The notes below the pieces were generated by a model that was not told the DNA's origin, did no database searches, and saw only the letters and a list, made by a program, of their open reading frames with translations. A stretch of 42,827 nt of DNA from Entophlyctis helioformis (Eukaryota > Chytridiomycota > Chytridiomycetes > Chytridiales > Chytriomycetaceae), in assembly GCA_025526915.1 (NCBI GenBank), contig JAHLKH010000205.1:1-42827 (forward strand), given 5' to 3'. The translations under genes were made by a program, and so were the position numbers. Position 1 is the stretch's first letter, and each line of letters starts with the position of its first letter. This document shows, in pieces, positions 24,913 to 35,031 of the stretch.

Positions 24913-27046
24913 TTGGAGTCAGGATTGTTTTCTTGCCTCCATCTTGCAAACAACTGGTTGATCGTGACTTCCAACAGCGGCCATGAGCAACAGCGCAGTG
25001 GCGGCGCATCTGAGAACCCAGGGAGTCCCAAAGCCATTTGGGACTTCACCTTCGATCGGGACACGCCCTGCGGCGAAGACTACGCAGGCTTCCCCTTCAG
25101 TGTTAGTGCTTCCAGTAGAGAAGAAGCACAAACGTTAGCAAGGCAGATCATCACGAACATTGCCAGCGCTGAGGTGGAGTTCTACTACGACTACGGCTGC
25201 CCAGTAGCGACCGTGCGTCCGGCACTCGACACGTTGCGCTTCCAGTCGTCGCTCAGATGCTCCGAGTTAGTCAACGAGGCGCTCAAGATTGGGATTAAGC
25301 CATTGCCAGAGGCAGGCAGCAAGAACCCCATCCTGTGCCCGGACCGCTGTGACCTTGCAGTATCGACGTTCAAGATGGTGCTGGGCAACGCCGCAGCCTG
25401 CCGTAATACCTGGACTCAACTCATGAGCAACCGCATCAGCGCCATGAGACGCTTCGAAAGGTACTGCAAGGAGATAGGCCTGCAAGGCAGCAATACGTGC
25501 AACAAAGGTGCAGTCTTTGAGCGCGACCTGTGCGGTAAGTGGCCTCTGCTCTTGCTCTCCTCCTGCCAGTCTGTCAGTCTGCCTCTGCCCCCTCTGCTCT
25601 GCGTGCTTTGGTTGTGGTGGTTGTGGTTGTGCACCAGCGGTTGATGCAGGAGCGTTGGCTTGGCAGCAGCCAAGGCAAGCCAGCATCATCCAAGCCGGCA
25701 CACCAGCCATCAGCCAGCGTTGGTTGTGCGCTGGTGCGGCTGCCCAAGTGTCAACTCATGCACCAGCGGCGCCTGCTTGCCTCTATCGATCGGCCAGCAG
25801 ATGGCTGGCAGGATGCGTTGTGGCTGCATCTCCTTCCCCGCAAAGCACCATCGCGACACCCCGCCCCCCTTTCCTCTGTCGTGTTGCCCTGCCCCATCCA
25901 CCACGCACAGCAGCTGGCAGCCAGCCAAGACCCGCACATACAGCCTGCAGCACAGTGACAGTGATGCAGTCTGGGCTGTCGACTGGGGCTTGCTTGGCCC
26001 CGCTTCACTCGAGCCGAGCGGCAGTCTGGTCTGCTCACTGTCGCCTGTCTGCTCGTTGTCGATTGTCTTGCGCGGGCTGGTCACCTTGTGTCACCTCCAA
26101 TTCTTTCCTTTTTTGGACAGTGAGCCCTCTGCAGCGACTGACTTGTGCATCTTGAACAGGCTGGCGCTCGGAGAGTGTGGCCATTGCCCAGTGCAAGACC
26201 AACCTCAAGGATCCGTGCTGCATCACACTTCTTGCCAAGCTCGCACCCGAGTCTTCCTCTGGCGGCATGCCCTCGGTCTGGGTTGGTGTCATCATCGGCA
26301 TCGCGGTTACCATCCTTGCTGCGATCGCGTTCTTCCTGTTCCGTCGCAACCCAAGACAGACGCTCAAAGCGCTGAGCGACATTTTCACGCAGCAGCCTGC
26401 TCCGACCAAGCCTCCAAAGGCAGCTGATGATGCATCTACTCCGGTTGGAACTGCCCCTGATGCCATCGTGTTCCCTCGACCCGTATCGATCGCATCAGCA
26501 TCTGTGTTGTCCTCTGTGTCCTCTCCCTCGGCTGGATACGCAGCGTCAACTGGATCCCCTCGTTCTGCCAGACACGAGCCTTCTTCTGCTGGTGGATCTG
26601 TGCATCTTTCAGCACCATCGACTGCGAACATGGCTGTCCCGTCACCAGCTGTCATGCTCGACAAGAGCCTGTACCAAGAGCCCAAGGAACAGACATCGTA
26701 CATCCAAGCCATGTCAGCTGACAACCGTTCGCGGCTTTCTGAGCTGCCGCCCGTCAAGATGGCTGCCTCGTCTGGTTCTGCTTCTGGATCTGGGCGCGCA
26801 CGATCTGGCTCAGACGATCCCGACCAGATGTACCCGATTGTTGAGGCTGCATCGTCGTTCAATCCAGCGTACCAGCAGTATCCCATCATGGATGTATCGA
26901 CTGCGCACATCAATCCCATTGCACCCATTGCATCCACAAGCATTACGGTACCTGTGCCTCTGCCAGCCAAGCGCTGGCGCCACCATAAGCAGGCACCGCA
27001 CTCGCAGGACTCTGTGTCGCCGACGCAGCAGACCCACGGTGTCTAA
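24913..27046 (+). CDS. Cys-rich single-pass membrane protein, family not recognised (5' end uncertain)
   Basis: Two exons are clear: one open to 25534, and 26160-27046. The splice is in phase (ERDLCG then WRSESVAIAQC). The presumed outer region has 12 cysteines from CGEDYAGF to KDPCC. A membrane helix follows (VWVGVIIGIAVTILAAIAF, about 26278-26335), then an RR stop-transfer and a Ser/Pro-rich tail of about 230 residues with Tyr-containing stretches (DDPDQMYPIVE, NPAYQQYPIMD). This fits a type I surface protein or receptor, by inference. I see no signal peptide and no convincing ATG for exon 1 (the frame is open upstream of 24913), so a 5' exon is probably missing. The 625-nt intron is unusually long for this window and could hide another exon. 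Confidence 0.65.
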
Positions 27047-27350
27047 ACTGCATTCCTGTTGGTTCACTGGAGACAGTCGCTGATCGCCACCTGCAGCACC
27101 GTCATCACCGGTCCTGATCCTCGTCTCCCAGTCCCGACGCCTACACATCCATCCATCATTTTCTGTCTGGAACGTTGTCTTTGACTCACATGGCCTCGGT
27201 GTGCTGTCCTTGGACTGCGTTCCAGCTATACTCATCTCGCAATACATCTCCATTCTCTTTTGCAAGCGTGCAGGTGGCTGGTAGCTAAGAAGCCGCCATG
27301 GCAGTTCACAGGACGACAACTGAGGAGGAAGACGCATGCCAATTGTCAGA
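27047..27350. other. Interval between the membrane-protein stop and the retroelement
   Basis: No gene is supported in these 304 bp. The 3' end of the minus-strand element should lie here, but I could not find an LTR or a polypurine tract matching the other end. Confidence 0.4.
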
Positions 27351-30300
27351 CTATTGCTTGTAGCTCAGACACCAGATTGCACAGGCTGCGTCAGATCCAT
27401 TGAGCGGCTTTACAGCCCCCCTTGACGAGGGATCCTCTGGAAAACAATCGGCACAGACAGAGAAGGAAGCCACGTTCACGGCAAGTGCCTCTACGGCATG
27501 GCGGCGGCTGCGACGGACCGGCGGTTGTGCTGGGAGAGCTGCGAGGTACTGGTCCAGCAGATCAGGTGCAGTCTCGCGCAGCTCGGCCTCTGAGCGGTAC
27601 TTGTTGTGGTGTGGGCCGTAACCGAGGTATGAGACCAAAAACGAACGATGGCCGTTGCGAGCGACCTTGTGTCCAACAATCTCGTCAATCTCCCATTCAG
27701 CTGCTGCAGGGTCATCAGCAAAGGCGACTGCAGGCGGCTGAGCAGGCAGCGGCCGGCCAGGGAAAGCAGCGGCCGGATCACGGTACGGCTTCAGCAGACG
27801 GACGTGGAACCACGGATGCAGGCGATGCATGGTGGATGCAGAGCCAGCTTGCAGTTGAGACCATCCAGTGCGGCATTGACCTCTGTGATCGGGAATGGAC
27901 CCAGCCAGTTGGGCAGGAACGCATTGGGGCGATGCGTGTCGGTGGGCCACACAATGCCGGCGGCTTGCAGCATGACCATGTCGCCGACAGCATAGGCAGG
28001 AGCATCACGGCGGTGGCGATCGGCGTTGCGCTTCTGCTGTTCTTGAGCCTTGGTCAGGTTGGCTGTGGCATCCACGCGAGCCTTGTCAATGGCAGCGAGC
28101 AGGTCGCGGACAGCAGGCGGCGACGATGCTGCAGGCTTGTGTGGCAGCGTGCGAGGCTCGAGACCAAAGGCGAGGAAGTACGGAGCATAGCCGGTCGATG
28201 CACTTGGAGCAGAGTTGAGGGCATGGACAGCCGCCTTGAGCATGTGCTCCCAGTTGCTGCCGCGGTGGTTGGCGTACTTGGACAGCAGGTCCTTGAGCGT
28301 GCGGATGGTGCGTTCGGACTGGCCGTCGGTCTCCTGGTGGCGGGCCGTTGCCATGACTTGCTCAATGTCCAGTGCAGCACAGAGCGCCGTCCAGAAGGCA
28401 GACAGGAAGCGAGCGTCGCGGTCCGAGACGATAGACGACGGCAGGCCGTGGCCAGCGAGCACCCATCGGTTGAGGAACAGCGCGGCAAGATCCTCGGCAG
28501 TCGCATCGCGTCGCGTCGGCACGCACTTGACAAGCTTTGCCAGGCGATCCACAACCACAAACAGAGCGTCGTTGCCCTCGTCCGACATGGGCATAAAGGC
28601 AACGTCGCAGGCCACAGACTGGAAGCGGTCGGCAGGGATGGGCAGCGGGTGCAGCAGACCGGCAGGAGCCTGCGTCGACGAGTTGAACCGCTGGCAGGCG
28701 TCGCACGAGCCCACAAAGCGGCCGACCGACGCAGCCATGTCCGGCCAGTAGTAGTGCGCACGCAGACGGCGAACAGTGCGGGCTTGTCCCTGGTGGCCAG
28801 CATGAGGCGGCTCGTGGTACGAGGTGAGCAGGTCTGTGCGCACTTGACCCTCTGGGATGTACATGCGGCCCTCGTAGAACCACAGGCCGTCGACCAGCTC
28901 GAGCTTGGCTGCCAACTGACGCTCGTGTGCAGCAGCATCAGCAGGATCGGCCTTCCAGCGAGCGACGTTGAGCAGGAACGGATCGGCAGCCAGCAGCGGG
29001 CGGATGTGAGCAGCGATCTCAGAGGTGACCGTCGTCAGGGCGGACACATCCACCGTCGAGCGGCATCGAGCGCAGTGCGGGGCAACAGTCACATGGCGCG
29101 ACAGCATGTCAGCCAGGTGGTTCTCACCGCCCTGGATGTACTGGACAGTCGCATCAAACTCTTGCAGCTCCATGATCCAGCGAGCCTGGCGGTACGACAG
29201 CTTGGGCTGCGTCGAGATCCAGCGCAGCGATGCATGGTCGGTGTGGATGGTGAAGTGCACGCTGAGCAGTAGTGCCGGTACTTGTCGCAGGTGTCCACGA
29301 TCGCCAGCATCTCGCGCTCGTGGGTCGGGTAGTTGCGTTCCGCATCGTTGAGCTTGCGCGAGTAGAACGAGACCGGATGGATCTTGGCCGTGCCGTCCGC
29401 CTCGACATGCTTCTGGCCAATCCAGCCACCAATGGCAAACTCGGATGCGTCCGTGTACACGTGTGTCTCCAGTGATGGGTCAAAGTACTTGAGCACCGGA
29501 GCATTCGCGATGGCGTCCAGAATAAAGTCCACAATGGCCCACTTGGCCTCGTCCATCACAAAGGGCACGTCCTTGCGCAGCATGTCCGTGAGCGGCACAC
29601 AGATGTCGGCGTAGTCTTTGATGAAATTCTTGACCCACACGACCTGACCAATAAAGCGTCGCAGATCGCCAACCGACCCAATGATCGGCCGAGTCTTCAG
29701 TGCCAGCCGATGCTTGTCCTGGATCGAGTAGCCATTACCCAGCAACAAATGACCGCAGAACTCGAGCCGCGACGAGAAGAACTCGCACTTGGACATCTTC
29801 AGGCGGAGTGATTCGGTGCACAGACGACGGAACACTTCCTCCAGGTGCAGCAGGTGGTCTGCCTCGGTCTCCGAGTAGATCAGGATGTCGTCCATGTAGG
29901 CGACCACGTAGACGTCCAACAGGTCGTGGAAGATGCGGTTCATCATGGCGTTGAAGGTGGCAGGAGCGTTGCAGAGCCCAAAGGGCATCACCTTGAACTC
30001 GTAGTGGCCGTAGCGGGTCACAAACGCCGTTTTGTGGATGTCGTCCTCATGGATGCGGATGTTGTAGTAGCCGTCACGCAGATCAATGGACGACATGAAC
30101 GGCTTGCCCGCGACGCGGTCAATGAGCGACTGAATGTCAGGCATCGACGCACGATCCTTGACCGTGATGTTGTTCAGCCCACGATAGTCGATGCACAGAC
30201 GCAGACCGCCGTCCTTCTTCTTGGCGATCACGATACCCGCAGCAAACGGCGACACAGAGCCCGGATCATGCCACGTGCGGCGAGGTCGTCCAAGAACGCC

Positions 30301-31148
30301 TTGACCGCGTCCTGGTGCTCAGTCGGTATCTTTCGGACAGGGCGACGCGGCGGCGGCTTAGACTCAGGCACCAGCTTGATACGATGATCCTCAGGCCGCG
30401 ACGGCGGCAGATCTCCCTGCACGAACAAGTCCTGGAACTTGATCAGCAGCGGATGGACAACCTCAGGCTGCGAGTCCAGGCTCAGATGGTCGAGCGACGG
30501 CGTGCCGTCCGCAGCAGCGACAGCAGCTTCAGCCTGTGCAGGCGAGTCGTCATAGTCCATCAGGGCCATGACTTCGACATACGACGATTCGTCCGCATAG
30601 AACTCGTCGTAGCTGACGAGCTCCACACCGTGACGTGCGGCAATGGCTTCCAATGACAAGGGAGCCTGATCAGGTGGGGCAGAGGCCGACGCGGAGGTCG
30701 AGCTCTCGGGCAGCTGCTGCTGCGGCTGAGGCGGCGATTGCGGCTCAGAGACTGGTTGCTGGTGCTGGTGCTGGTGCTGGTGCTGGTGCTGATACTGGTG
30801 CTGGTGCTGGTTGTGGGTTAGCCGGCATAACGCGCGGCTGCGGCTTCGGTTTGGGTGTGCGAGCAGACTTGGTTTTGCGCGCGTGTATGGGTAGTGGCGA
30901 TTCAAGCGGTTGTTGGACCGCATCGGCCGATCGCAGCTGGAGAGGTGCCGGCTGAGTGGCCGGTGGGAACAACGTCCACGAGAAGCTGCGGTTCAACGCC
31001 TTGTGGTAGAACTCGAAGGAGCGATTAGCCATATCGCCTCTTGTGATCACCACCTCGGCAAACCACGGTGTGCCCAGGATCAGGTCGATATTGGTGTCGG
31101 CAATGAAGAACCGCAGCTGCTGCGCGTAGTCGCCAACCGTCAGGGTCA
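27351..31148 (-). CDS. Retrotransposon pol: protease end, RT, RNase H, integrase, chromodomain (frame-disrupted)
   Basis: The remainder of the protease (LILGTPWF) is followed by a Pro/Ala/Gln-rich linker. RT motifs are LRLCIDYRGLN, MSSIDLRDGYYNIRI, MPFGLCNAPATFNAMM and VAYMDDILIYS. RNase H begins THVYTDASEFAIGGW. The integrase has an HHCC-type head (HAGHQG, SCDAC) and catalytic D-D-E residues (VACDVAF, VSDRDARF, GQSERTIRT). The chromodomain reads WEIDEIVGHKVARNG, FLVSYLGYGPHHNKY, EAELRE; some aromatic-cage positions are changed. Frame breaks near 30790, 30268, 29267 and 27840 mean it cannot be translated as one unit from this sequence. Confidence 0.88.
28002..29452 (-). repeat. Segment duplicated at 22833-24284
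   Basis: RNase H/integrase-coding segment present twice in the window, about 5.2 kb apart and in the same orientation. The only length difference I found is one T on the coding strand, missing here at about 29267, which breaks this copy's frame. Confidence 0.9.
30757..30812. repeat. TGGTGC hexamer repeat in the pol linker
   Basis: About nine units of TGGTGC. On the coding strand it reads Gln-His in one frame and Pro-Ala in another; the pol reading frame changes within or next to this repeat. Confidence 0.85.
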
Positions 31149-32846
31149 AGAGAAGGCCTCGGTGACGTGGTGGCATTGGTGATCGGCATACTCGACCATG
31201 AATGGCTCGATTGGATGCGGCTGTGCACCAAGCACCTGCGCGAAATGGCGCGAGATCACCATGGCGGACGCGCCTGTGTCCAGCAGGGCTCGGCACTGCA
31301 CGTTGTCTGCCTGCGCCAGCACAAGTGATCGGAATGGGGACCGGACCGGTGGAACTGGCACAGGCAAACAGTTGGCAGAAGATGTATTGTCAACTGGCAC
31401 GTCATCAGAGACAGGGGCGGTGGCGGCAGAGCCAGCAGCCCGGGACGCTGCAATGGCGTTGACATTCGCCCTCATGTGGAAGAATGGGCAGCTGGGATGG
31501 CGGCTGGAGCGATGATCCGGGCGACGGCACGAGAAACAGCCGCCATTGTCGCTCAGGAACTGCCGATCCTCATCAGACAGCAACGTGTTGGCGCGGCTAA
31601 GGACCGCGCGCCATTCTGGGCTGAGCGAGTTGGCATTGAAGGGCGACTGCGATCCAGGTTGGGTTGGCCTTGGCGACGCGGCCGCAACATTGGTGCGGTT
31701 GCTGTTGGATGACGAGGCAGATGCATGGTTGGCGGTCTGGCGATCCACAAAGCTGTTTCCCCCGCGGTTGCCGCCGTTGCCATTGCTGCTGGTGCCATTG
31801 CTGCTGGTCCCACTGGCGGCTGCCTGACGATTGGCATACCCGGAACGGCTGCCACTGCTGTTGAACTGGCGATTGCCACTGCGGCTGGAGGCGTTGCTGG
31901 GCACCAGAGTGCCATTGAGCGCCGCCGCAATGAGCTCGCGTTGAGCTCTGGCACGGATCTCGTACAGGCGGGCCGCGTCTTCTATCATGGCCTTGGACAA
32001 GTAGTCTGGGAACGAGGAGTACATAACGGCGTTCGCGCGGCTGGCCTTGATGACCGTCTTCATCTCGGCGACTGTGTCCTTGTGCATGGTGTTGTTGAGC
32101 GTCTCGATCATGAACTCGTCAGGGGCATCCGCGTTGCGTTGCATGGTGATCAGGGAGGGGCCCCAGTCAGAGAGCGGCTTGTTGGCAGGCGGGACAAACG
32201 CGCGAATGACCTCCATGGCCTCCTTGACGATGTACGATGGGCGGAAGAGGTCGTTGCCCATCTGGATCACCTGGCGGTAGGAGATCTCATGTCCAGATAG
32301 CATGATCGGTTGGATAGTTGACGTGTACCAATCCTTGGCAGCACCAGCAAGGCAGCTAGCCATGGTTTGGATGCGGCTCACATGCGTGTCGTACATGGCA
32401 GGGCACCTCTCAAACGCGGCGTCGAGATCCTCGATAAGCTGGCGCCACTGGTCGGCCCGAACGACCTGTGACAAGGACGGATCGCAGCTGAACGAGAGCT
32501 TCTTGATGAGATCCATAGCCTCGCGGTGGCGGCCAGAGATGTAGACCGAGAGTGGCAGGCTGACAACATCGGCAGATGGGTCGGGCTCGACCTCATTCAA
32601 ATACGGCGTATACGACGGCGGGCGGAGCGATGGGTCCCGTGTAGTCTTCGGGTAGAGGCGGCTGGTGGCAGTTGCTGCCTGGAAGGAGGCCGTGGCAGAG
32701 GCGTTGAGGCTGTGGCCAAGCAGCTGCTGGCTAGGCAGCGAGTGGCCCGCATGGCGGCTGGCAGGATGGCGTTTTTGGCTGAGTGGCGAGTATTGCTGGT
32801 CGAACGAGTTGCCAGCGTCCACTAGGAACGGGTTCTCGATGTCGGT

Positions 32847-32882
<36 letters not shown>

Positions 32883-33168
32883 TTGTTGCTGTTGGGGGGG
32901 GTGGCTGCTGGGCGTCCTGCTGGTTGCCTTCGTCTGGGTCGGTAAAATTCGCGGCGAGCTCGAGGAAATAATCGGACCACTGTCGGCGGCCGGCAGGCGT
33001 TTGGGAGGCGGCGTCATTGAGCATCGCCTGCTGCTCAGGCGTGAGCGTCAGGCTGAAAGGCGGTGAGGGCACCCCGTCGATGACGGCCGCTCCGACGACC
33101 GGATTGCCGGCACGACGACCAGCATGGCCACCAGCACCAGGCTGGCCTTGACTGCCAGAGAGGGGCAT
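31149..33168 (-). CDS. Retrotransposon gag and protease region (frame-disrupted)
   Basis: The start is the ATG at 33168 (MPLSGSQGQPG). After a polyQ stretch and a frame change at a C8 run comes a capsid-like region (AMDLIKKLSFSCDPSL, DWYTSTIQPIMLSG, MEVIRAFVPPANKPL). Next are an Asn/Ser-rich linker and a knuckle CFSCRRPDHRSSRH in which the fourth ligand is His (CX2CX4HX4H) rather than the usual Cys. The aspartic protease active site ALLDTGASAMVIS follows. The frame breaks near 31152 before the protease flap region (IDLILGTPWFAE). Confidence 0.85.
32848..32901. repeat. TGTTGC repeat and G8 run in gag (polyQ)
   Basis: A TGT/TGC triplet repeat encodes polyglutamine on the minus strand and ends in eight consecutive G (32894-32901). 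The upstream and downstream gag frames differ across this point by one base. Confidence 0.9.
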
Positions 33169-33178
33169 GGCAGTCAAG
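33147..33178 (-). promoter_or_regulatory. Perfect 10-bp hairpin with the gag start codon in its loop
   Basis: CTTGACTGCC (33147-33156) is the exact inverse complement of GGCAGTCAAG (33169-33178), with a 12-nt loop. On the coding strand the loop starts with the gag ATG (33168-33166). In RNA this would place the start codon at the top of a stable stem. Confidence 0.8.
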
Positions 33179-33283
33179 CAAGGGCAGCAAGAGAGAGAGA
33201 GAAAACGAGAGAGAGAGTGTGTGTGTTGGTACGGGCTGTGAACTTGTTCACTGCGACGGGGAGTGGTCTTGTGACGCTTGGCA

Positions 33284-33364
33284 CTGGCAAGCTGTAAGTG
33301 TCTCTTCATTCTAGAATGAGCGCCATCAGAGCAGAGCAGCGTACCTGGCAAGCTGTAAGTGTCT
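33284..33364. repeat. 20-bp direct repeat in the gag leader
   Basis: CTGGCAAGCTGTAAGTGTCT occurs at 33284-33303 and again at 33345-33364, 61 bp apart, between the TATA box and the gag start codon. On the minus strand the outer copy is followed by AGGTACG and the inner copy contains TTACAG, so a short leader intron between them is conceivable. Confidence 0.85.
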
Positions 33365-33400
33365 AGACCACTAGCGGGCTTGCCAAGCGGCGAAATGTGC

Positions 33401-33450
33401 CTTTTATACGCTGCAATCCTGCGGCGCAGAATTGCGGCCCATGTGATTGG
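33401..33450 (-). promoter_or_regulatory. CCAAT and TATA boxes of the retroelement
   Basis: On the minus strand, CCAAT (33450-33446) is followed 37 nt later by TATAAAAG (33408-33401). The gag start lies about 230 nt further. This is the clearest TATA promoter in the window. Confidence 0.65.
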
Positions 33451-34267
33451 CCGCGGCCAGGCTGGAGGCGCGGCAATGGTCGGTGCCACTCCTTACAATC
33501 GTGTTGGCTACAACCAAATGCGCATTGCTCGCATACTCGCCTTGCTTGAGCAACCATCTGCTTGAAAGCCACCAAATGACAACCATCTTCAGCCATTGTT
33601 GCAAGCACCATCCGATGACCGTCCAACTTGCCATGGCAAGGCGTGTTGCATCTATTGACGCACGACCAAAGCCAAACCATTCTGCCTCCTGCTGGCGGCC
33701 AACTGGCAACTGTCTAGAATGGAACAGGATGCTCCATTCTGATGAAGATGCCAAAGTGGACGAGCAGGACGTGAAGATGGAGTGGAAGATCTGGACCGCA
33801 AGGCGATGCAGACGGTCAAGCACGACTGCCAATCAACACACTTGGCTGGCTCTGGCTGTGCCTGTTATGGTCCGGCTGCAGTCGAGCTGTCTTTGTGTGT
33901 GTGTGTGGCAGCTGGTACGGGTCAGAGCGGCATGGCGCGGCAATGCAGAGACAAGGCAAGGCGTGATCGTTTGTTGGTTCTGGCACGAAACGGGAAGCAC
34001 AAAGCAAGGTGGTGGATATTGACTCAGCAGCACCGTCATTGCACACGCAGCTGCGCAATCAACTGTGATTGTGCTCGAGTCGTGGAACTCGGCGACTGCT
34101 TGTGAAGGCAGCTGAGCAGGACAGACAGGCCGTTCTCGAGCGCAGAGGACAGAGTGATGCAGACGGCATGCGGCAAAAGCAAAAGCAACAGCGATGCACG
34201 GGAAGGCGTGGCGTGGCGCGGCGTGGCTTGTCAGAGGGGCAAAAGATGAAGCAAAGGTGCATCAGGC
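33451..34267. other. Interval without a supported gene, with a 14-bp palindrome
   Basis: No open frame here has coding character. It includes the perfect palindrome CTTGCCATGGCAAG at 33627-33640. If the element has a 5' LTR it should overlap the left part, but I found no matching copy at the other end. Confidence 0.4.
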
Positions 34268-34271
34268 AAAA
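34268..34271 (-). terminator. RNA polymerase III terminator (T4) of tRNA-Ile
   Basis: A TTTT run on the minus strand begins 5 nt after the discriminator base of the tRNA gene. Confidence 0.75.
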
Positions 34272-34276
34272 GTGGA

Positions 34277-34349
34277 TGCTCCGTACAGGGATCGAACCTG
34301 TGACCTTTGCGTTATTAGCACAACGCTCTACCGACTAAGCTAACGGAGC
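34277..34349 (-). tRNA. tRNA-Ile (anticodon AAU), no intron
   Basis: A complete 73-nt cloverleaf on the minus strand. The acceptor stem GCTCCGT pairs with ACGGAGC. D-arm GCTT/GAGC, anticodon stem TTGTG/CGCAA with loop CTAATAA (anticodon AAT in DNA), and T-arm ACAGG-TTCGATC-CCTGT are all in place. The discriminator is A. It decodes AUU and, after A34-to-inosine editing, AUC and AUA. The internal B box GGTTCGATCC is canonical. Confidence 0.97.
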
Positions 34350-34404
34350 TTCCCACTTGGTGTCGAAATCTGCTTGTGCATGCATGTGCATTGGCTACAC
34401 AAAA

Positions 34405-34454
34405 CCAACGAACAAACGAACAAACGAACAAACGAACAAACCAACAAACGAACA
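34405..34454. repeat. AACAAACG octamer repeat upstream of tRNA-Ile
   Basis: About six near-perfect copies of the 8-mer AACAAACG/AACGAACA lie 55-105 bp upstream of the tRNA gene's 5' end. Confidence 0.85.
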
Positions 34455-34577
34455 ATCGACCAGTCGACGACAACAGCGACAATCCAGACACACCCAACAG
34501 GGCAGGGTGTCAAAGGCTGCATCGATGCAATCAAATGTGAAGTTGGTTGATGGATACAGATGGATACATTGCACATG

Positions 34578-34793
34578 TCAGGCAATCTCTTGAGAGTCGT
34601 CTTGGTCGTGAAACAGGTTCAGGTTGTCTGGGTTGGACAGCCATCCCAGCTCGTCCGATCCCTGCATGAAAGCGTCGGTTGCTTCTGCTGCTGCTGCTGC
34701 CAACGGCTGTTCATGCTGCTGCTGCTGTGCTGCTTGTTTCTGATACTCGCGCTCGAGATGCTTCAGTTCATGCTCATCTGGCCATGACGGCAT
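34578..34793 (-). CDS. Hypothetical short acidic protein (possibly the last exon of a longer gene)
   Basis: The open frame MPSWPDEHELKHLEREYQK continues through a Gln/Ala run (AAQQQQHEQPLAAAAAE) to the end NLFHDQDDSQEIA. The frame is open upstream through DDFDDLE to an AG (GTGAACAG before GACGAC), so the ATG at 34793 may be internal and a 5' exon may exist around 34830-35000. It is acidic, helix-prone at the start and lacks any motif I recognise. It sits 238 bp downstream of the seven-helix gene on the same strand. Confidence 0.45.
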   Translation of the reverse strand: MPSWPDEHELKHLEREYQKQAAQQQQHEQPLAAAAAEATDAFMQGSDELGWLSNPDNLNLFHDQDDSQEIA

Positions 34794-35031
34794 TTCCAGG
34801 TCATCAAAGTCGTCCTGTTCACGCGATGCTGCCCAATGGACGTCTCACGTTGCAATGGCGCGTGCTGCTGCGAACCGTGCGTCCAAGCCACGCCGCCCAA
34901 GACAGCGTCCCTCGATTCCCTCTCTGACCTTGCAAGTGCTACCATCTGCATCGCTCGACAACAAAGCCAGTGCCACCAATGTACATGTTCATATCAACAA
35001 GTCGTGGCCATCACAGGGGAAAACGGACAGG

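Larger units (their letters stand above)
27351..33450 (-). mobile_element. Ty3/gypsy chromodomain retrotransposon (chromovirus type), frame-disrupted
   Basis: Reading right to left, the minus strand carries a CCAAT/TATA promoter and leader, gag (start 33168), zinc knuckle, DTG protease, RT with YMDD, RNase H, integrase and a C-terminal chromodomain. The order with integrase after RNase H defines Ty3/gypsy, and the chromodomain places it with chromoviruses. About six frame breaks are present: near 32897 (beside a run of eight G), 31152, 30790, 30268, 29267 and 27840. Each is compatible with one missing base. No LTR pair was recognised by eye, so the outer limits are approximate. Confidence 0.9.

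Noticed and set aside
33447..34022. Plus-strand open frame in the interval beside the retroelement
   Set aside because: It starts in the retroelement promoter region, is Cys/Trp-rich without domain character, and has no splice or promoter support.
27351..34349. Ty3-style targeting of the element to the tRNA-Ile gene
   Set aside because: Ty3 inserts within a few bases upstream of tRNA start sites. Here the element lies downstream of the tRNA gene, more than 800 bp away.
34763..34951. First exon (MQMVALARSERES) of the short acidic gene
   Set aside because: Joining it to the DDFDDLE frame would need an intron of about 35 nt and leaves the wrong phase, so no join was proposed.
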